From contig MFNF01000048.1 in NCBI GenBank assembly GCA_001783715.1, positions 19,906 to 83,905 of the forward strand: DNA of 64,000 nt, in the 5' to 3' direction. A model generated the notes under the pieces. The model saw only the letters and a program-made list of their open reading frames with translations, did not search any database and was not told the DNA's origin. Below are positions 41,875 to 51,064 of the stretch, piece by piece. The stretch's first letter is position 1. Each line of letters opens with the position of its first letter. Position numbers and translations under genes: made by a program. Source of the stretch: Candidatus Lambdaproteobacteria bacterium RIFOXYD2_FULL_56_26 (GTDB taxonomy: Bacteria; SAR324; XYD2-FULL-50-16).

Positions 41875-44323
41875 ATTGTTGCGTTTACTCTTGTTTTTGC
41901 TCTGCCTGGCCTTTGTTTCCAACCCCCTTTTGGCCCAACTGGCCCCCGAATCCAAACTGGGGCGAGTGGTGGAGATTCGGATGGATGGGGTGGAACTGAT
42001 CGAAAAGGGGATTCTTTTTAACACCCTCAGCTCCTCGGTCGAGTCCGACCTATCCCCCACCCAGGTTGCTCGGGACATCAAGGAACTCTACAAGCTGGGC
42101 TACTTTGAGGACATCCAGGCGCTGACCGAACTGGCCGGGCCGGGGGAAGTGGTCCTGGTCTTTCGGTTCAAGGAAAAACCGCAGATTGAAGAGCTGAAGA
42201 TCGAAGGCATGAGCGTCCTGGACAAGAAGTCCACCGACGAGAAGCTCAAGGTCCACCGGAACAACATGGTAAACCTGACCCGGATCCAGGCGGACTTGGA
42301 TACCCTCAAGGAAGAATACCGCAAGAAAGGGTACCTGCGGACCCAGTTCCGCTACCGGATCGACAAGCTGGACGACCGTAGAGTCAACCTGACCTATCTG
42401 GTGGACGAGTCCCCCAAGGTGTACCTGACCCAGTTTCACATTTTTGGCACCAAGTTCTTTTACCCTCTGGATGTTGAACGTCTGCTGCAGTCCGCCGAAG
42501 TGGACTGTTTTGCCTGGATCACCGATTCGGGGGTCTTCCAGGAGCAGAAGATCAACCAGGATCTGGCGCTGATCACGCAAGAGTACATGAAAAACGGCTT
42601 CATCAAGGTCCACATCGAGAAGCCCCGGGTGGTGATGACCCAAAAAAGGGACCTGGCGGTGATTGATGTTTACCTGACCATCACCGAAGGGGACCAGTAT
42701 TTTACCGGAGCCCTCGACATCCGCTCCGAAGACGGCAACCCGCTGCTGTTCGAGAAACAAGAAAAGATCGATGAACTGCTGCTCAAGACGGGGGCGGTGT
42801 ACAACCCCTTTAAGATGAACCAGGACCGGTTCCAGCTCAACGACATCTACATGGAGCAAGGCTACGCCTTTGCCGGGATCAATCCTGACCCGACCATCCA
42901 TGATGACACCAAGATCGTGGACGTGACCTACAAGATCGTGCGCCGGGAAAAGGCTTACATCGGTCGGGTGGAGATCGAAGGGAACTACGAGACCCAAGAC
43001 CGAGTGGTGCGCCGGGAGTTGGAGGTGCACGACAACGAGCTGTTCAACGGGGTCAAATTAAGGGAAAGCCAGGAGAACATCACCAAACTGGGCTTTTTTA
43101 AACCCGGCTACGGGGTGGAGCTGGAGCAAAACCCCGGACGCAACCAAGCAGAGGTGGATTATCTGGTCAAGCTCGATGAGGCCCAGACCGGTTCGTTTAA
43201 CGCCAGCCTTTCTTATTCGGGTTATTCCGGGTTGATCCTGTCCTTGGGCATCACCAAGCGCAACCTGTTGGGCACCGGTAAGAGCTTGAGCCTAACCGCC
43301 GAGCGGCGGCAGCGAGGGGAGAGTCTGTTTACCTTGACCATGACCAACCCCTATTTCTTTGACACCGAAGTGACCAACAGCTTTTCTCTGTTCACCAACT
43401 TTTACCCGGACACCCAATACGACACCCGCAGCTCCGGCTTTTATGTCGGCCTCAGTTACCCGGTTTGGAAAAATTGGGATGCCTCGACCCGGTACAGCTT
43501 TAAAAACGAAAAGTACTCCAACATCTCGGCGGTTGGCCAAACCTACCTGAACTACAATACCGCACAAACCTACCGGAGCTTGCGGGTCGGGGCCACCTAT
43601 TCGACGGTCAACAACCCCTCCTTCCCTTCCAATGGGATGGAGACCAGCCTCTTCACCGAGCGGTTCGGCGGGGTTTTGGGCGGAACCACCGAGTATCTTT
43701 CCAACGACTTCCAAAGCCGGTATTTTAAGTCCCTCAACGAGGACGAAACGGTAGTGGTCATGGCCCAGTACCGGCAATCGATCTTGCTCAAGACCAACCC
43801 CAATTCCGAGATCCCCTTCAACCAGCGGTATTACATCGGTGGGATCACTACCATGCGAGGCCACGATTTTGGTGGGATTGAGGGACCGGCCGGTTATACC
43901 GAGCTTCCCGCCGGATTCTCGATTGCCAAAAAATATCCCTACCAAGGGGACTACAGCACTTGCGACTCCGCCTGCCAAGCCCTGCCCGCAACGATCCCCG
44001 AAGAGCGGACTTACTACAACACCCACCAACGGGGGACCTTGGAGAAGATCCTCAACCTAGAGATGTTGTTCCCGCTGACCCGAGAAGGTCGCAACATCCG
44101 GGGTCTGGTCTTCTTTGACGCAGGCAACGTTTGGTCCGAAGATCGCATGTATGAAATCGTTGGGGTCAAAAGGGACCCTTGGTATTTCCGCAAAAGCATC
44201 GGAACCGGGATTCGGATGATCACCCCGATGGGGGTGTTCCGGTTTGAATATGGCACCAAGTTGGACAAAAAACCCTTGGAAAGCCCTTCACGGTTTGACT
44301 TTAACATCTCGGGGCTCTTTTAG
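41858..44323 (+). CDS. bamA: Outer-membrane protein assembly factor BamA
   Basis: BamA inserts beta-barrels into the outer membrane. The 821-residue protein has a signal peptide (hydrophobic core LLLFLLCLAFVSNPLLA) and about five POTRA domains over residues 40-430, with motifs such as DIKELYKLGYFEDI and KLGFFKPGY. A C-terminal barrel ends in phenylalanine. The loop-6 motif reads MRGH rather than the usual (V/I)RGF/Y, keeping the arginine-glycine. The start is GTG at 41858, inside the lolD end; a TTG six codons later is an alternative. Confidence 0.95.
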   Translation: MWRRLRLLRLLLFLLCLAFVSNPLLAQLAPESKLGRVVEIRMDGVELIEKGILFNTLSSSVESDLSPTQVARDIKELYKLGYFEDIQALTELAGPGEVVLVFRFKEKPQIEELKIEGMSVLDKKSTDEKLKVHRNNMVNLTRIQADLDTLKEEYRKKGYLRTQFRYRIDKLDDRRVNLTYLVDESPKVYLTQFHIFGTKFFYPLDVERLLQSAEVDCFAWITDSGVFQEQKINQDLALITQEYMKNGFIKVHIEKPRVVMTQKRDLAVIDVYLTITEGDQYFTGALDIRSEDGNPLLFEKQEKIDELLLKTGAVYNPFKMNQDRFQLNDIYMEQGYAFAGINPDPTIHDDTKIVDVTYKIVRREKAYIGRVEIEGNYETQDRVVRRELEVHDNELFNGVKLRESQENITKLGFFKPGYGVELEQNPGRNQAEVDYLVKLDEAQTGSFNASLSYSGYSGLILSLGITKRNLLGTGKSLSLTAERRQRGESLFTLTMTNPYFFDTEVTNSFSLFTNFYPDTQYDTRSSGFYVGLSYPVWKNWDASTRYSFKNEKYSNISAVGQTYLNYNTAQTYRSLRVGATYSTVNNPSFPSNGMETSLFTERFGGVLGGTTEYLSNDFQSRYFKSLNEDETVVVMAQYRQSILLKTNPNSEIPFNQRYYIGGITTMRGHDFGGIEGPAGYTELPAGFSIAKKYPYQGDYSTCDSACQALPATIPEERTYYNTHQRGTLEKILNLEMLFPLTREGRNIRGLVFFDAGNVWSEDRMYEIVGVKRDPWYFRKSIGTGIRMITPMGVFRFEYGTKLDKKPLESPSRFDFNISGLF

Positions 44324-44358
44324 CGAAGGCTTGGCCCTGGGGAAGTCTAGGGAGACAG

Positions 44359-44931
44359 ATGGGGAAGATCGTTGGTCTAGGCCTGCTGGGGTTTTTGCTG
44401 CTCGCCGCTCCGCTCAAGGCGGAGGTGTGGATCAGCGCCTCCAGCCCCACCGCCTTTGTATATTCGGCTACCCCCTCCAGCCTGTACCAGTTTGACCAGT
44501 CCAGCTCGGTGCCCGCCCAGGGCTGGGCCTTTTTGGCCAAGATCCCCCTGCTGCCGGCAGTGGGGATGAGCCAATTTACCCTCAACGTGCCGCCGCTCCA
44601 GAGCGTCTCCACGGAATACAACCGCTTCACCACAACCAGTTACGATGTTGGGCTCGACTTTTCTGGAAAATCTGCGACTTTTTTGTTAGGCTACGGGGTA
44701 GGGAAGACGGAGTTTACCTGTACCCAAACCGATTGTGCCGGATTGAGCTTCAAGCCGTTGGAATTGCACCAATACTTTGTACAGCTCGGGGTTCCCTTTG
44801 GCAGCGGTTCGGACTTTCACTTTGACCTCCGCCGTTTGATTGGCCGGGTCCAGATAGACAATGGAACTCTCACCGAGACCTTGCACCTCCAGGGGGTTTT
44901 GGCGGCATTTGGGCTGCGGCTGGGCTTTTGA
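44359..44931 (+). CDS. Predicted small outer-membrane beta-barrel protein A
   Basis: I do not recognise a family. The 190-residue product has a signal peptide (cleavage near residue 21). The mature part of about 170 residues shows alternating hydrophobic and polar stretches, ending with AAFGLRLGF, a C-terminal phenylalanine typical of BamA substrates. Size fits an eight-stranded barrel. Two cysteines (CTQTDC) lie close together and could form a loop disulfide. It follows bamA by 35 bases and a GGGGAAG-like site, so it is likely co-expressed. Confidence 0.65.
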   Translation: MGKIVGLGLLGFLLLAAPLKAEVWISASSPTAFVYSATPSSLYQFDQSSSVPAQGWAFLAKIPLLPAVGMSQFTLNVPPLQSVSTEYNRFTTTSYDVGLDFSGKSATFLLGYGVGKTEFTCTQTDCAGLSFKPLELHQYFVQLGVPFGSGSDFHFDLRRLIGRVQIDNGTLTETLHLQGVLAAFGLRLGF

Positions 44932-45051
44932 AGTTGCCCCTCCTGGGAGCTTTGGCAAGTTTATTGAATTACCTGGAGAGAACTACCAGCAAACAACAAC
45001 TCAGACCCCTGGCGAAAACCCAGGGCCACAACCTTTGGACTAGGTCTGGTT

Positions 45052-45690
45052 ATGAAACGTACCCTGTTGACCCTATTGCTTTTGGGCCTCTTGACCCTTC
45101 CGGCCCTGGCCCAACAAAACAAAAAAGAACCGAACACCAAAATCGGAGCCTTCCACTACACCCATTCCGGGGCCCAGTACACCCTGTCGGACAGCACCTC
45201 CAGTTCGACCGCCTCGGACGACCTGATCGGGGCCGGCTTTTTTTACGAACGGGTCTTTTTGAGCCGTTTCTCTGCCGGACTCAAGTATTCCAGCCTGTTG
45301 GACCGCAGTCTGGTCCAGACCGTGGGGGGGCAAACGGTGACCACGGTTGAGCAAACCGCCCTGGCCTCCTTTGACTTCAAAGCCTTTTTTAAGGACCACA
45401 GCAGTAACGGTTTCAAAGGCTTTTTGGGGGTAGGCTTCGGGTCTTATACCCCTAAGTCAACAGTGACCACGATCGCCGCCAGCGGCAATACCGAAGGCAA
45501 CACCGGGGCTGCCGTACCGATCAGTTCCCTGAGCGTTGGCTTTGACTACCTCTTGGATTTTGGCGGGGTTCGGGTGGAAGCCTATTCGATCACCGGCTCC
45601 CGGCGAGACCTGACCGGCCACCCCAGTTACACCGCTAACTACCGGTATGACGGCTCCGCTTTTGAAGTCGGGGTGTTCAGCTTCTTTTAG
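45052..45690 (+). CDS. Predicted small outer-membrane beta-barrel protein B
   Basis: The 212-residue product has a clear signal peptide (LLTLLLLGLLTLPALAQ, cleavage near residue 21). The mature sequence is Ser/Thr-rich with strands such as IGAGFFYERVFLSRFSAGLKYSS, GFLGVGFGSY and LSVGFDYLLDFGGVRVEAYSI, ending in FSFF. That pattern fits an outer-membrane barrel of the OmpW/opacity style, but no specific family was recognised. It is 120 bases after barrel protein A and ends at a bidirectional terminator. Confidence 0.7.
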   Translation: MKRTLLTLLLLGLLTLPALAQQNKKEPNTKIGAFHYTHSGAQYTLSDSTSSSTASDDLIGAGFFYERVFLSRFSAGLKYSSLLDRSLVQTVGGQTVTTVEQTALASFDFKAFFKDHSSNGFKGFLGVGFGSYTPKSTVTTIAASGNTEGNTGAAVPISSLSVGFDYLLDFGGVRVEAYSITGSRRDLTGHPSYTANYRYDGSAFEVGVFSFF

Positions 45691-45710
45691 TCTCTTGGCC
45701 CAAAAGACCA

Positions 45711-45752
45711 AAAAGCCCCAGCCTCCCTTGAGGAGCCTGGGGCTTTTTTTTG
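45711..45752. terminator. Bidirectional intrinsic terminator
   Basis: A-rich and T-rich flanks enclose an inverted repeat (AAGCCCCAG...CTCC / GGAG...CTGGGGCTT), reading as a terminator on both strands between the convergent barrel gene and folE. Confidence 0.9.
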
Positions 45753-45769
45753 CCTTCCTTGGGGCCCGG

Positions 45770-46345
45770 TTACAGCAACCGGGATTTTTCGATCTGGGCC
45801 ATAAATTCGGATTTTAAGGTCGGGTTGTCCTTAAAATCTCCCAGCATGGCGGTGGTGGACATGATGCTGTGTTGTTTGTTCACCCCTCGGGCGCTCATGC
45901 ACATGTGCCTCGCCTCCACCAGCACCGCCACCCCTCGGGCCCCGGTTTCCTGGTTGAGCGCCTGGGCGATTTGCCAAGTCATTTCCTCTTGGATCTGCAG
46001 CCTTCTGGAATAGACCTCCATCAGCCGGGCCAACTTGCTCAAGCCCACCACTTTTTCGTTGGGCAGGTAGGCGATGTGGCACTTGCCGATGAAGGGCATC
46101 ATGTGGTGTTCGCAGGTGGAATAAAGCTCAATGTTGGAAAGGACCACCATTTCCCCGGAATGAGTGGTGAATTTTTTGTCCAGAATCTTGGAAGGCTCCA
46201 GCTTGTAGCCCTTAAAAAGCTCGGCATAAGAGCGGACTACCCGGTCAGGGGTCTCCAGCAAACCCTCACGGTTCGGGTCATCGCCGATGTAACGAATCAA
46301 GGTACGTACCGCTTCTAGGGCCTGCTCTCGGCTTACTTGGGTCAT
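45770..46345 (-). CDS. folE: GTP cyclohydrolase I
   Basis: FolE converts GTP to dihydroneopterin triphosphate, the entry to folate and to queuosine. The 191-residue protein shows the zinc and catalytic segments [10 protein letters not shown] and [10 protein letters not shown], and the GSNIELYS-like [10 protein letters not shown], at family positions. The ATG at 46345 follows a strong AAGGAG site. With queC and queF 4 kb away on the same strand, it probably serves both folate and deazaguanine synthesis. Confidence 0.96.
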   Translation of the reverse strand: MTQVSREQALEAVRTLIRYIGDDPNREGLLETPDRVVRSYAELFKGYKLEPSKILDKKFTTHSGEMVVLSNIELYSTCEHHMMPFIGKCHIAYLPNEKVVGLSKLARLMEVYSRRLQIQEEMTWQIAQALNQETGARGVAVLVEARHMCMSARGVNKQHSIMSTTAMLGDFKDNPTLKSEFMAQIEKSRLL

Positions 46346-46362
46346 GAAGTTCTCCTTTTCTG

Positions 46363-47403
46363 CTAGCAAGCCGTCGGGGAAGCTTTGGCGGCCAATTGGC
46401 CACATGCCGCACTTACGTCTCGGCCCCTGGATTTACGAACCGTGCACAGCAGGCCACGGTCCAAGAGGTACTGTTGGAAGGCCCGTACCTGTTCCGGTGC
46501 GGGGGCCTTGTAAGGCAAATCCGGGTGTTCGTTGAAAGGAATCAGGTTAACTTTGGCCTTGATCCCGTTCAGTAAGGCAACCAACCGTTTTGCCGAAACT
46601 AGGTCATCGGTGACCCCGGCCAGCAGTACATATTCAAAGGTAATCCGCTGCCTCGTCTCCAAAGGCAGTTCCCGACAGGCCCCGATCAGCTCTTCGAGCT
46701 GGTGTTTTTTGGCCACCGGCATCAATTGCGCCCTCGCCTCTTGGGTGACCCCGTTGAGGCTGATCGCCAACATGGCGCTGACTTCCGTTTCCGCCCAAAA
46801 CCGTTTGATCCCTTCGATCAATCCGCTGGTGGACAAGGTCACCCTACGCCAGGAAAAGTCCAACCCCCGGCGGTTGAGCAGGATCTTGAGCGACAAGATC
46901 AGGTTGTCGTAGTTGTGCAGCGGCTCCCCCATGCCCATAAAAACAAGGTTGCGCAAGCTTTGCCCTTCGGGCAGCAGGGTCTCGGCCAAGAGCACCTGCC
47001 CGACGATCTCATGGGGCTCCAGATTGCGGATCAGCCCCAAGGTGGCGGTGAGGCAGAACTTGCAGGCCATGGCGCAGCCCACCTGGGTTGAGACGCACAG
47101 GGTGTTGTGGTCCTCGTGGCTCAAGAGGACGGTTTCGATTTTTTTGCCGTCTTCAAGGACACAAACAAACTTGGTGGTCCCGTCTTCGGAGCGCAGGACC
47201 TCGCCCAGGCCGGGCAGACTTAAGGAGAAGGTCTCGGCCAGTTTCGCCCGCAGGTCCTTGGAGAGGTTCAACATCTCCGAAAAATCCCGGACCTGATGGA
47301 CATAAAGCCAGTTGAAGATTTGGGCGGCCCCAAAGGGTTTGAACCCTTCTTGGACCAGCCAGTCCTTCACCTGTTCTTCGGTTTTGGAGTACAGGTTGAC
47401 CAA
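46363..47403 (-). CDS. rlmN: Dual-specificity 23S rRNA/tRNA adenine-C2 methyltransferase RlmN
   Basis: RlmN is a radical SAM enzyme that methylates A2503 of 23S rRNA and A37 of some tRNAs. The 346-residue protein has the cluster motif CAMACKFC, the N-terminal RlmN domain ([26 protein letters not shown]), [15 protein letters not shown], and the methyl-carrying C-terminal cysteine in DVSAACGQL. The start is set at TTG 47403 just after the aroQ stop, because the family begins about there and no ATG is close; an in-frame start at 47469 would sit inside aroQ. Confidence 0.93.
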   Translation of the reverse strand: MVNLYSKTEEQVKDWLVQEGFKPFGAAQIFNWLYVHQVRDFSEMLNLSKDLRAKLAETFSLSLPGLGEVLRSEDGTTKFVCVLEDGKKIETVLLSHEDHNTLCVSTQVGCAMACKFCLTATLGLIRNLEPHEIVGQVLLAETLLPEGQSLRNLVFMGMGEPLHNYDNLILSLKILLNRRGLDFSWRRVTLSTSGLIEGIKRFWAETEVSAMLAISLNGVTQEARAQLMPVAKKHQLEELIGACRELPLETRQRITFEYVLLAGVTDDLVSAKRLVALLNGIKAKVNLIPFNEHPDLPYKAPAPEQVRAFQQYLLDRGLLCTVRKSRGRDVSAACGQLAAKASPTAC

Positions 47404-47404
47404 G

Positions 47405-47845
47405 TCAGGCTTCCAGTTGTTGGGCCCAGTGCCGGGCAGCCAAAAGGTAGCCCCCGGTCCCCAAACCAACGATCAGGCCCGCAGCGATCTCGCTCAGGTA
47501 GCTTTGGTGCCGGAACTCCTCCCTAGCGTGGACGTTGGAGATATGGACCTCGATAAACTTGAGCCCCACCCCCTTGAGGGCATCCCGCAGGGCAATGGAA
47601 GTGTGGGTGAGGGCTCCGGCATTCACGATGCCAAAGGCTGCCCCTGGGCCTTGTTGCTGGATAAAGTCGATCAGCGACCCTTCGTGGTTCGACTGGAAGG
47701 GCAGCACCTCAATCCCCTTGGGCCAACAAAATTCCCTGACCTCGTCCACGATCTCTTCCAGGCTTTTGGCCCCGTAGATCTGTGGCTCCCTTGTGCCCAG
47801 GAGGTTGAGGTTGGGTCCGTTGACCAGCAGCAGTTTGTGGTTCAT
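47405..47845 (-). CDS. aroQ: 3-Dehydroquinate dehydratase, type II
   Basis: AroQ dehydrates 3-dehydroquinate in the shikimate pathway. The 146-residue protein has the type II signatures LLVNGPNLNLLGTREPQIYG (substrate tyrosine in the flexible lid), FQSNHEG, and NAGALTHTSIALRDAL with the active-site histidine and asparagine nearby. Type II enzymes form dodecamers. The ATG at 47845 has GGAGG six bases upstream. Confidence 0.95.
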   Translation of the reverse strand: MNHKLLLVNGPNLNLLGTREPQIYGAKSLEEIVDEVREFCWPKGIEVLPFQSNHEGSLIDFIQQQGPGAAFGIVNAGALTHTSIALRDALKGVGLKFIEVHISNVHAREEFRHQSYLSEIAAGLIVGLGTGGYLLAARHWAQQLEA

Positions 47846-47861
47846 CAAAGGCCTCCGTGGA

Positions 47862-48596
47862 CTAAGGGTGCAAAAGATGTTGGATCAAAATGGCGGCGCT
47901 GGCACTGACGTTGAGGGACTCCACCAGCCCAGTGCCGGGGATGGTCAGGAGTTGGTCACACCGTTTGGCGGTCAGGTTGCGAATCCCCTCCCCCTCGTTG
48001 CCCAAGACCAGCACCAGCCGCTCGGCCTGCAAGGATTGGTTCATCGGCAAGGCCTGTTCGTCCAAGGCGGCCCCTAAGATCCAGTACCCTTCTTTTTTCA
48101 GTCGGGTCAAGCTTTGCTCCAGGTTGCTCACCTCGGCCAAGGGAAATTGCTCCAATGCCCCGGCGCTGGCTTTGGAAGCAGCGGGGCTCAAGGCAGCCCC
48201 ATGGGTTTTGGGCCGGATCATCCCCAGAGCCCCCAAAAAGGCGGCGGTCCGGGCAATGGCCCCCAGGTTTTGCGGGTCTTCGATCTGGTCTAAGGCAACC
48301 AACAACTGCACCCCCGGACCGGTCAGGCCCAAGAGGTCTTCTAGGTCCAGCACCGGCAGGGGGCCGGTCTCCAGGACCAACCCTTGGTGGAACTTGTTTT
48401 GGGTCAGGTCAAAGAGTTTGTTCCCTTCCACTTCGGAAACCGGCAGTTGGACCTGCCGGGCCAGATGGAGGATCTCCTTGTACCGGGGATTTTTGCCCCC
48501 CGCCTTGACCCAAAGCCGGACCAGCTTGCGCCGTTTGGCCCGAAGCGCCGCTTCGACCGGAGCCACTCCGTAGAGGTATTCTATTTCCTTTGCCAC
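47862..48596 (-). CDS. rlmB: SpoU-family rRNA 2'-O-methyltransferase (RlmB)
   Basis: The 244-residue protein is a SPOUT methyltransferase of the TrmH/RlmB group. It has the N-terminal RNA-binding YLYGVAPVEAAL, then motif 1 LLVALDQIEDPQNLGAIARTA, motif 2 LVLVLGNEGEGI and motif 3 IPGTGLVESLNVSASAAI. RlmB methylates G2251 of 23S rRNA; the exact target here is inferred. The start is GTG at 48596, inside the cysS end in another frame, which implies coupling. Confidence 0.9.
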   Translation of the reverse strand: MAKEIEYLYGVAPVEAALRAKRRKLVRLWVKAGGKNPRYKEILHLARQVQLPVSEVEGNKLFDLTQNKFHQGLVLETGPLPVLDLEDLLGLTGPGVQLLVALDQIEDPQNLGAIARTAAFLGALGMIRPKTHGAALSPAASKASAGALEQFPLAEVSNLEQSLTRLKKEGYWILGAALDEQALPMNQSLQAERLVLVLGNEGEGIRNLTAKRCDQLLTIPGTGLVESLNVSASAAILIQHLLHP

Positions 48597-49981
48597 CTGG
48601 TTACCCCGTCCTTGTCGATCAAGATTACTCCGCCCTGGGCCAGTTGGTCCCGGACTTGGTCGGCTTTGGCCCAATCCTTGGCGGCCCTCGCCTGGGTCCT
48701 CGCTTCCAAGAGCGCTTCGATGGCCTCCTCACTCAAACCCTCTTCCCCTTTGATCCGGGGGTTTTTGAACCAAAGCTCCGGGTCTTGCTGCAAGAGCCCC
48801 AAGATAGCCCCCAGGTCTTTGAGCAGCCAGTATCCTTGGGCCAAGTCCAACTGCCCCAGGTTAAGCGCCTTGGCCAACTCAAAGAGGACCGAAAGGGCCA
48901 TGGGGCTGTTCAGGTCGTCGGCCAGGGCTTCCAGGAATCGGTTTTTGTAGGCCAGGGCAGCGGGGCTGTAGTCAAAGGGCTCTTCGGGGATGCCGGTTTC
49001 CTGGGCCTTAAACAAAGCGCCGTACAGCCGGTCCAGCCCTTCAAGCTTTTCGGCCAAAGCTTCATGGGAAAAGTTGACCCCCACCCGGTACTGGGCGCTG
49101 ACCAGAAAAAACCGGATCAATTCGCCCTGGTACTTGGAGAGCAGCTCCCTGAGGGTGTAAAAGTTCCCCAGGCTCTTGGACATCTTTTGGGACTCGATCT
49201 TGATCATCCCGTTGTGCAGCCAGACGTTGGCTAAAGGCTGGTGGTGGCAGCTTTCCGACTGGGCGATTTCGTTTTCATGGTGCGGGAAAATCAAGTCCGA
49301 TCCACCGGCATGGATGTCAAAATGGGGGCCCAGGTACTTGGCCGCCATAGCCGAACATTCGATGTGCCAGCCCGGCCTTCCGGGGCCAAAGGGGCTTTCC
49401 CAGAAGGGTTCCCCCGGTTTGTGGGCCTTCCACAAGGCGAAGTCGAGGGCATCCTCTTTGGCCTCGTTGACCTCGACCCGGCTGCCTGAAAGCAGGTCGT
49501 CGATGTTTTTGCCCGAAAGTTTGCCGTACCCTTCAAAGCTGCGGACCTTAAAAAACACGTCCCCGTCCTTTTGGTAGGCCACTCCAAGGTCCAGTAGGGA
49601 ACGGGTCATGGCGATGATTTCCTCGATGTGCTCGGTCGCCTTGGGGGCCAAGTCCGGGGGGCGCACCCCGAGGGCTTCCATGTCCTGGTCGTGGGCCAGG
49701 ATCATGGTTTGGGTCAGCTGCTTCCAGTCCAAGCCCTGCTCCACCGCCCGGTTGATGATCTTGTCGTCGATGTCGGTGTAGTTTTTAACGAAGGTCACCT
49801 GGTACCCCAGCTCTTCCAAAAACCGGCGCAACACGTCAAAGTTCACCGCCCCACGGGCGTGCCCCAGGTGGCAAAGGTCGTAAACCGTCACCCCACAGCA
49901 GTAGATCTTCACCTGCCCTTCGATCAGGGGGGTGAACAGTTCTTTTTGTTTGGTCAGGCTGTTGTGGAAGTGGATCTTCAT
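48581..49981 (-). CDS. cysS: Cysteinyl-tRNA synthetase
   Basis: CysS charges tRNA-Cys. The 466-residue class I synthetase has the zinc cysteine near residue 29 (YCCGVTVYD), HLGH at 38-41 as the HIGH motif, the zinc segment GWHIECSAM, HHENEIAQSE, and KMSKSLGN near residue 268. The length equals the usual form. It overlaps queF by four bases and rlmB by 16. Confidence 0.97.
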   Translation of the reverse strand: MKIHFHNSLTKQKELFTPLIEGQVKIYCCGVTVYDLCHLGHARGAVNFDVLRRFLEELGYQVTFVKNYTDIDDKIINRAVEQGLDWKQLTQTMILAHDQDMEALGVRPPDLAPKATEHIEEIIAMTRSLLDLGVAYQKDGDVFFKVRSFEGYGKLSGKNIDDLLSGSRVEVNEAKEDALDFALWKAHKPGEPFWESPFGPGRPGWHIECSAMAAKYLGPHFDIHAGGSDLIFPHHENEIAQSESCHHQPLANVWLHNGMIKIESQKMSKSLGNFYTLRELLSKYQGELIRFFLVSAQYRVGVNFSHEALAEKLEGLDRLYGALFKAQETGIPEEPFDYSPAALAYKNRFLEALADDLNSPMALSVLFELAKALNLGQLDLAQGYWLLKDLGAILGLLQQDPELWFKNPRIKGEEGLSEEAIEALLEARTQARAAKDWAKADQVRDQLAQGGVILIDKDGVTRWQRK

Positions 49982-50382
49982 AAGGTCGGGGTATGGGACA
50001 GCCTGCCTTCAACGCAGGTCGTAGTGAAGCCCCCTCGGGGCAGGTAGATGGTGGTCACCTTGAGGTCGGTGGTGCCCAGCACTTGGGCGAGGTCGTCGTA
50101 AATCCGCTTGGTCACCCCTTCTTGGAACAGGCCCACATTACGGAAGCTGGTCATGTAGTACTTGAGGGACTTGAGCTCGATGCACTTGTGCCCTCTGGGG
50201 TAATATTCGATCCGCAGGACCCCCACGTCCGGCAGGCCCGAAAAGGGGCAAACCGCTGAAAATTCCGGGGTTTCGGTCAGAATGTACTGGTTGGGGCTTA
50301 AAAATTCAAAGGTTTCCAAGAAACCGGTTTGGATTTTTTCGGGTCCTTCAAATTCAAAACTCTTGCCGGAGGCTTCAGCCAT
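49978..50382 (-). CDS. queF: NADPH-dependent 7-cyano-7-deazaguanine reductase
   Basis: QueF reduces preQ0 to preQ1 in queuosine synthesis. The 134-residue protein is the short (type I) form with catalytic cysteine and aspartate in FSAVCPFSGLPDVG, and the NADPH-binding QueF motif ELKSLKYY. The start ATG at 50382 lies within the end of queC (overlap 8 bases); a much longer frame extends upstream within queC but is not conserved. Confidence 0.94.
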   Translation of the reverse strand: MAEASGKSFEFEGPEKIQTGFLETFEFLSPNQYILTETPEFSAVCPFSGLPDVGVLRIEYYPRGHKCIELKSLKYYMTSFRNVGLFQEGVTKRIYDDLAQVLGTTDLKVTTIYLPRGGFTTTCVEGRLSHTPTL

Positions 50383-51064
50383 GGGTGCTTCTCTCAAGGG
50401 TGGAAAGGTATTCCTGGTATCCCTTGGCCCGGAGCAGGCAAGCCGGGCATAAACCGCAACCTCGGCCCCAAGGGTTGGGGGTACTGCTGCCTTGGTAGCA
50501 GGTGTGGGATTCTGCCAAAACCAGCGGCAACACCCCTTCTTGTTCGGCCAGGGCAAAGGTTTCGGCCTTGGTCAGGTACATCAGGGGGGTCAGGAGTTCA
50601 ATCTGTTGGTCGCTGCCTTGGTTGAGCGCCAGGATCAAAGACTTGGCGAAGGGCTCTCGGCAGTCCGGGTAGCCGGAATAGTCGGTCTGGCAAAGCCCGG
50701 CGACCATCGTATGGGCCTTCACCTGCTGGGCATAGCTGTGGGCGAGCAGGATAAACAGGGCGTTGCGGTTGGGCACGAAGCTGGCGGGCAGGGCGGCGTT
50801 GTCCCGGTGCGGAGCGTTCATGGCCATGGGGTCGCCGGTCAAGGCGGAATAGACCATCTGCTGGTAAAAATGGATGTCCACCAACTCCAACGGCACCGAC
50901 AAGGCGGAGGCAATTTTTTTGGCCTGTTCCAGCTCGATCTGGTGTTTCTGGCCGTAATAAAAGCTGATTGCCACTACCTCACGGTACCGGTTTTTGGCCC
51001 AACCCAGGCAGGTGGTGGAGTCCTGGCCCCCGGAAAAGATCACCAGCGCTTTGGAGTCAATCAT
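50375..51064 (-). CDS. queC: 7-Cyano-7-deazaguanine synthase
   Basis: QueC makes preQ0 from 7-carboxy-7-deazaguanine and ammonia using ATP. The 229-residue protein has the PP-loop SGGQDST at 11-17, the motif FVPNRNALFILLAHSYA, and the zinc-binding cysteines CY...CGLCPAC near the C-terminus. The spacing between the first zinc cysteine and the next is enlarged by a short Pro/Asn/Trp segment. It overlaps the FAH-family gene start side by eight bases and queF by eight. Confidence 0.95.
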   Translation of the reverse strand: MIDSKALVIFSGGQDSTTCLGWAKNRYREVVAISFYYGQKHQIELEQAKKIASALSVPLELVDIHFYQQMVYSALTGDPMAMNAPHRDNAALPASFVPNRNALFILLAHSYAQQVKAHTMVAGLCQTDYSGYPDCREPFAKSLILALNQGSDQQIELLTPLMYLTKAETFALAEQEGVLPLVLAESHTCYQGSSTPNPWGRGCGLCPACLLRAKGYQEYLSTLERSTHG

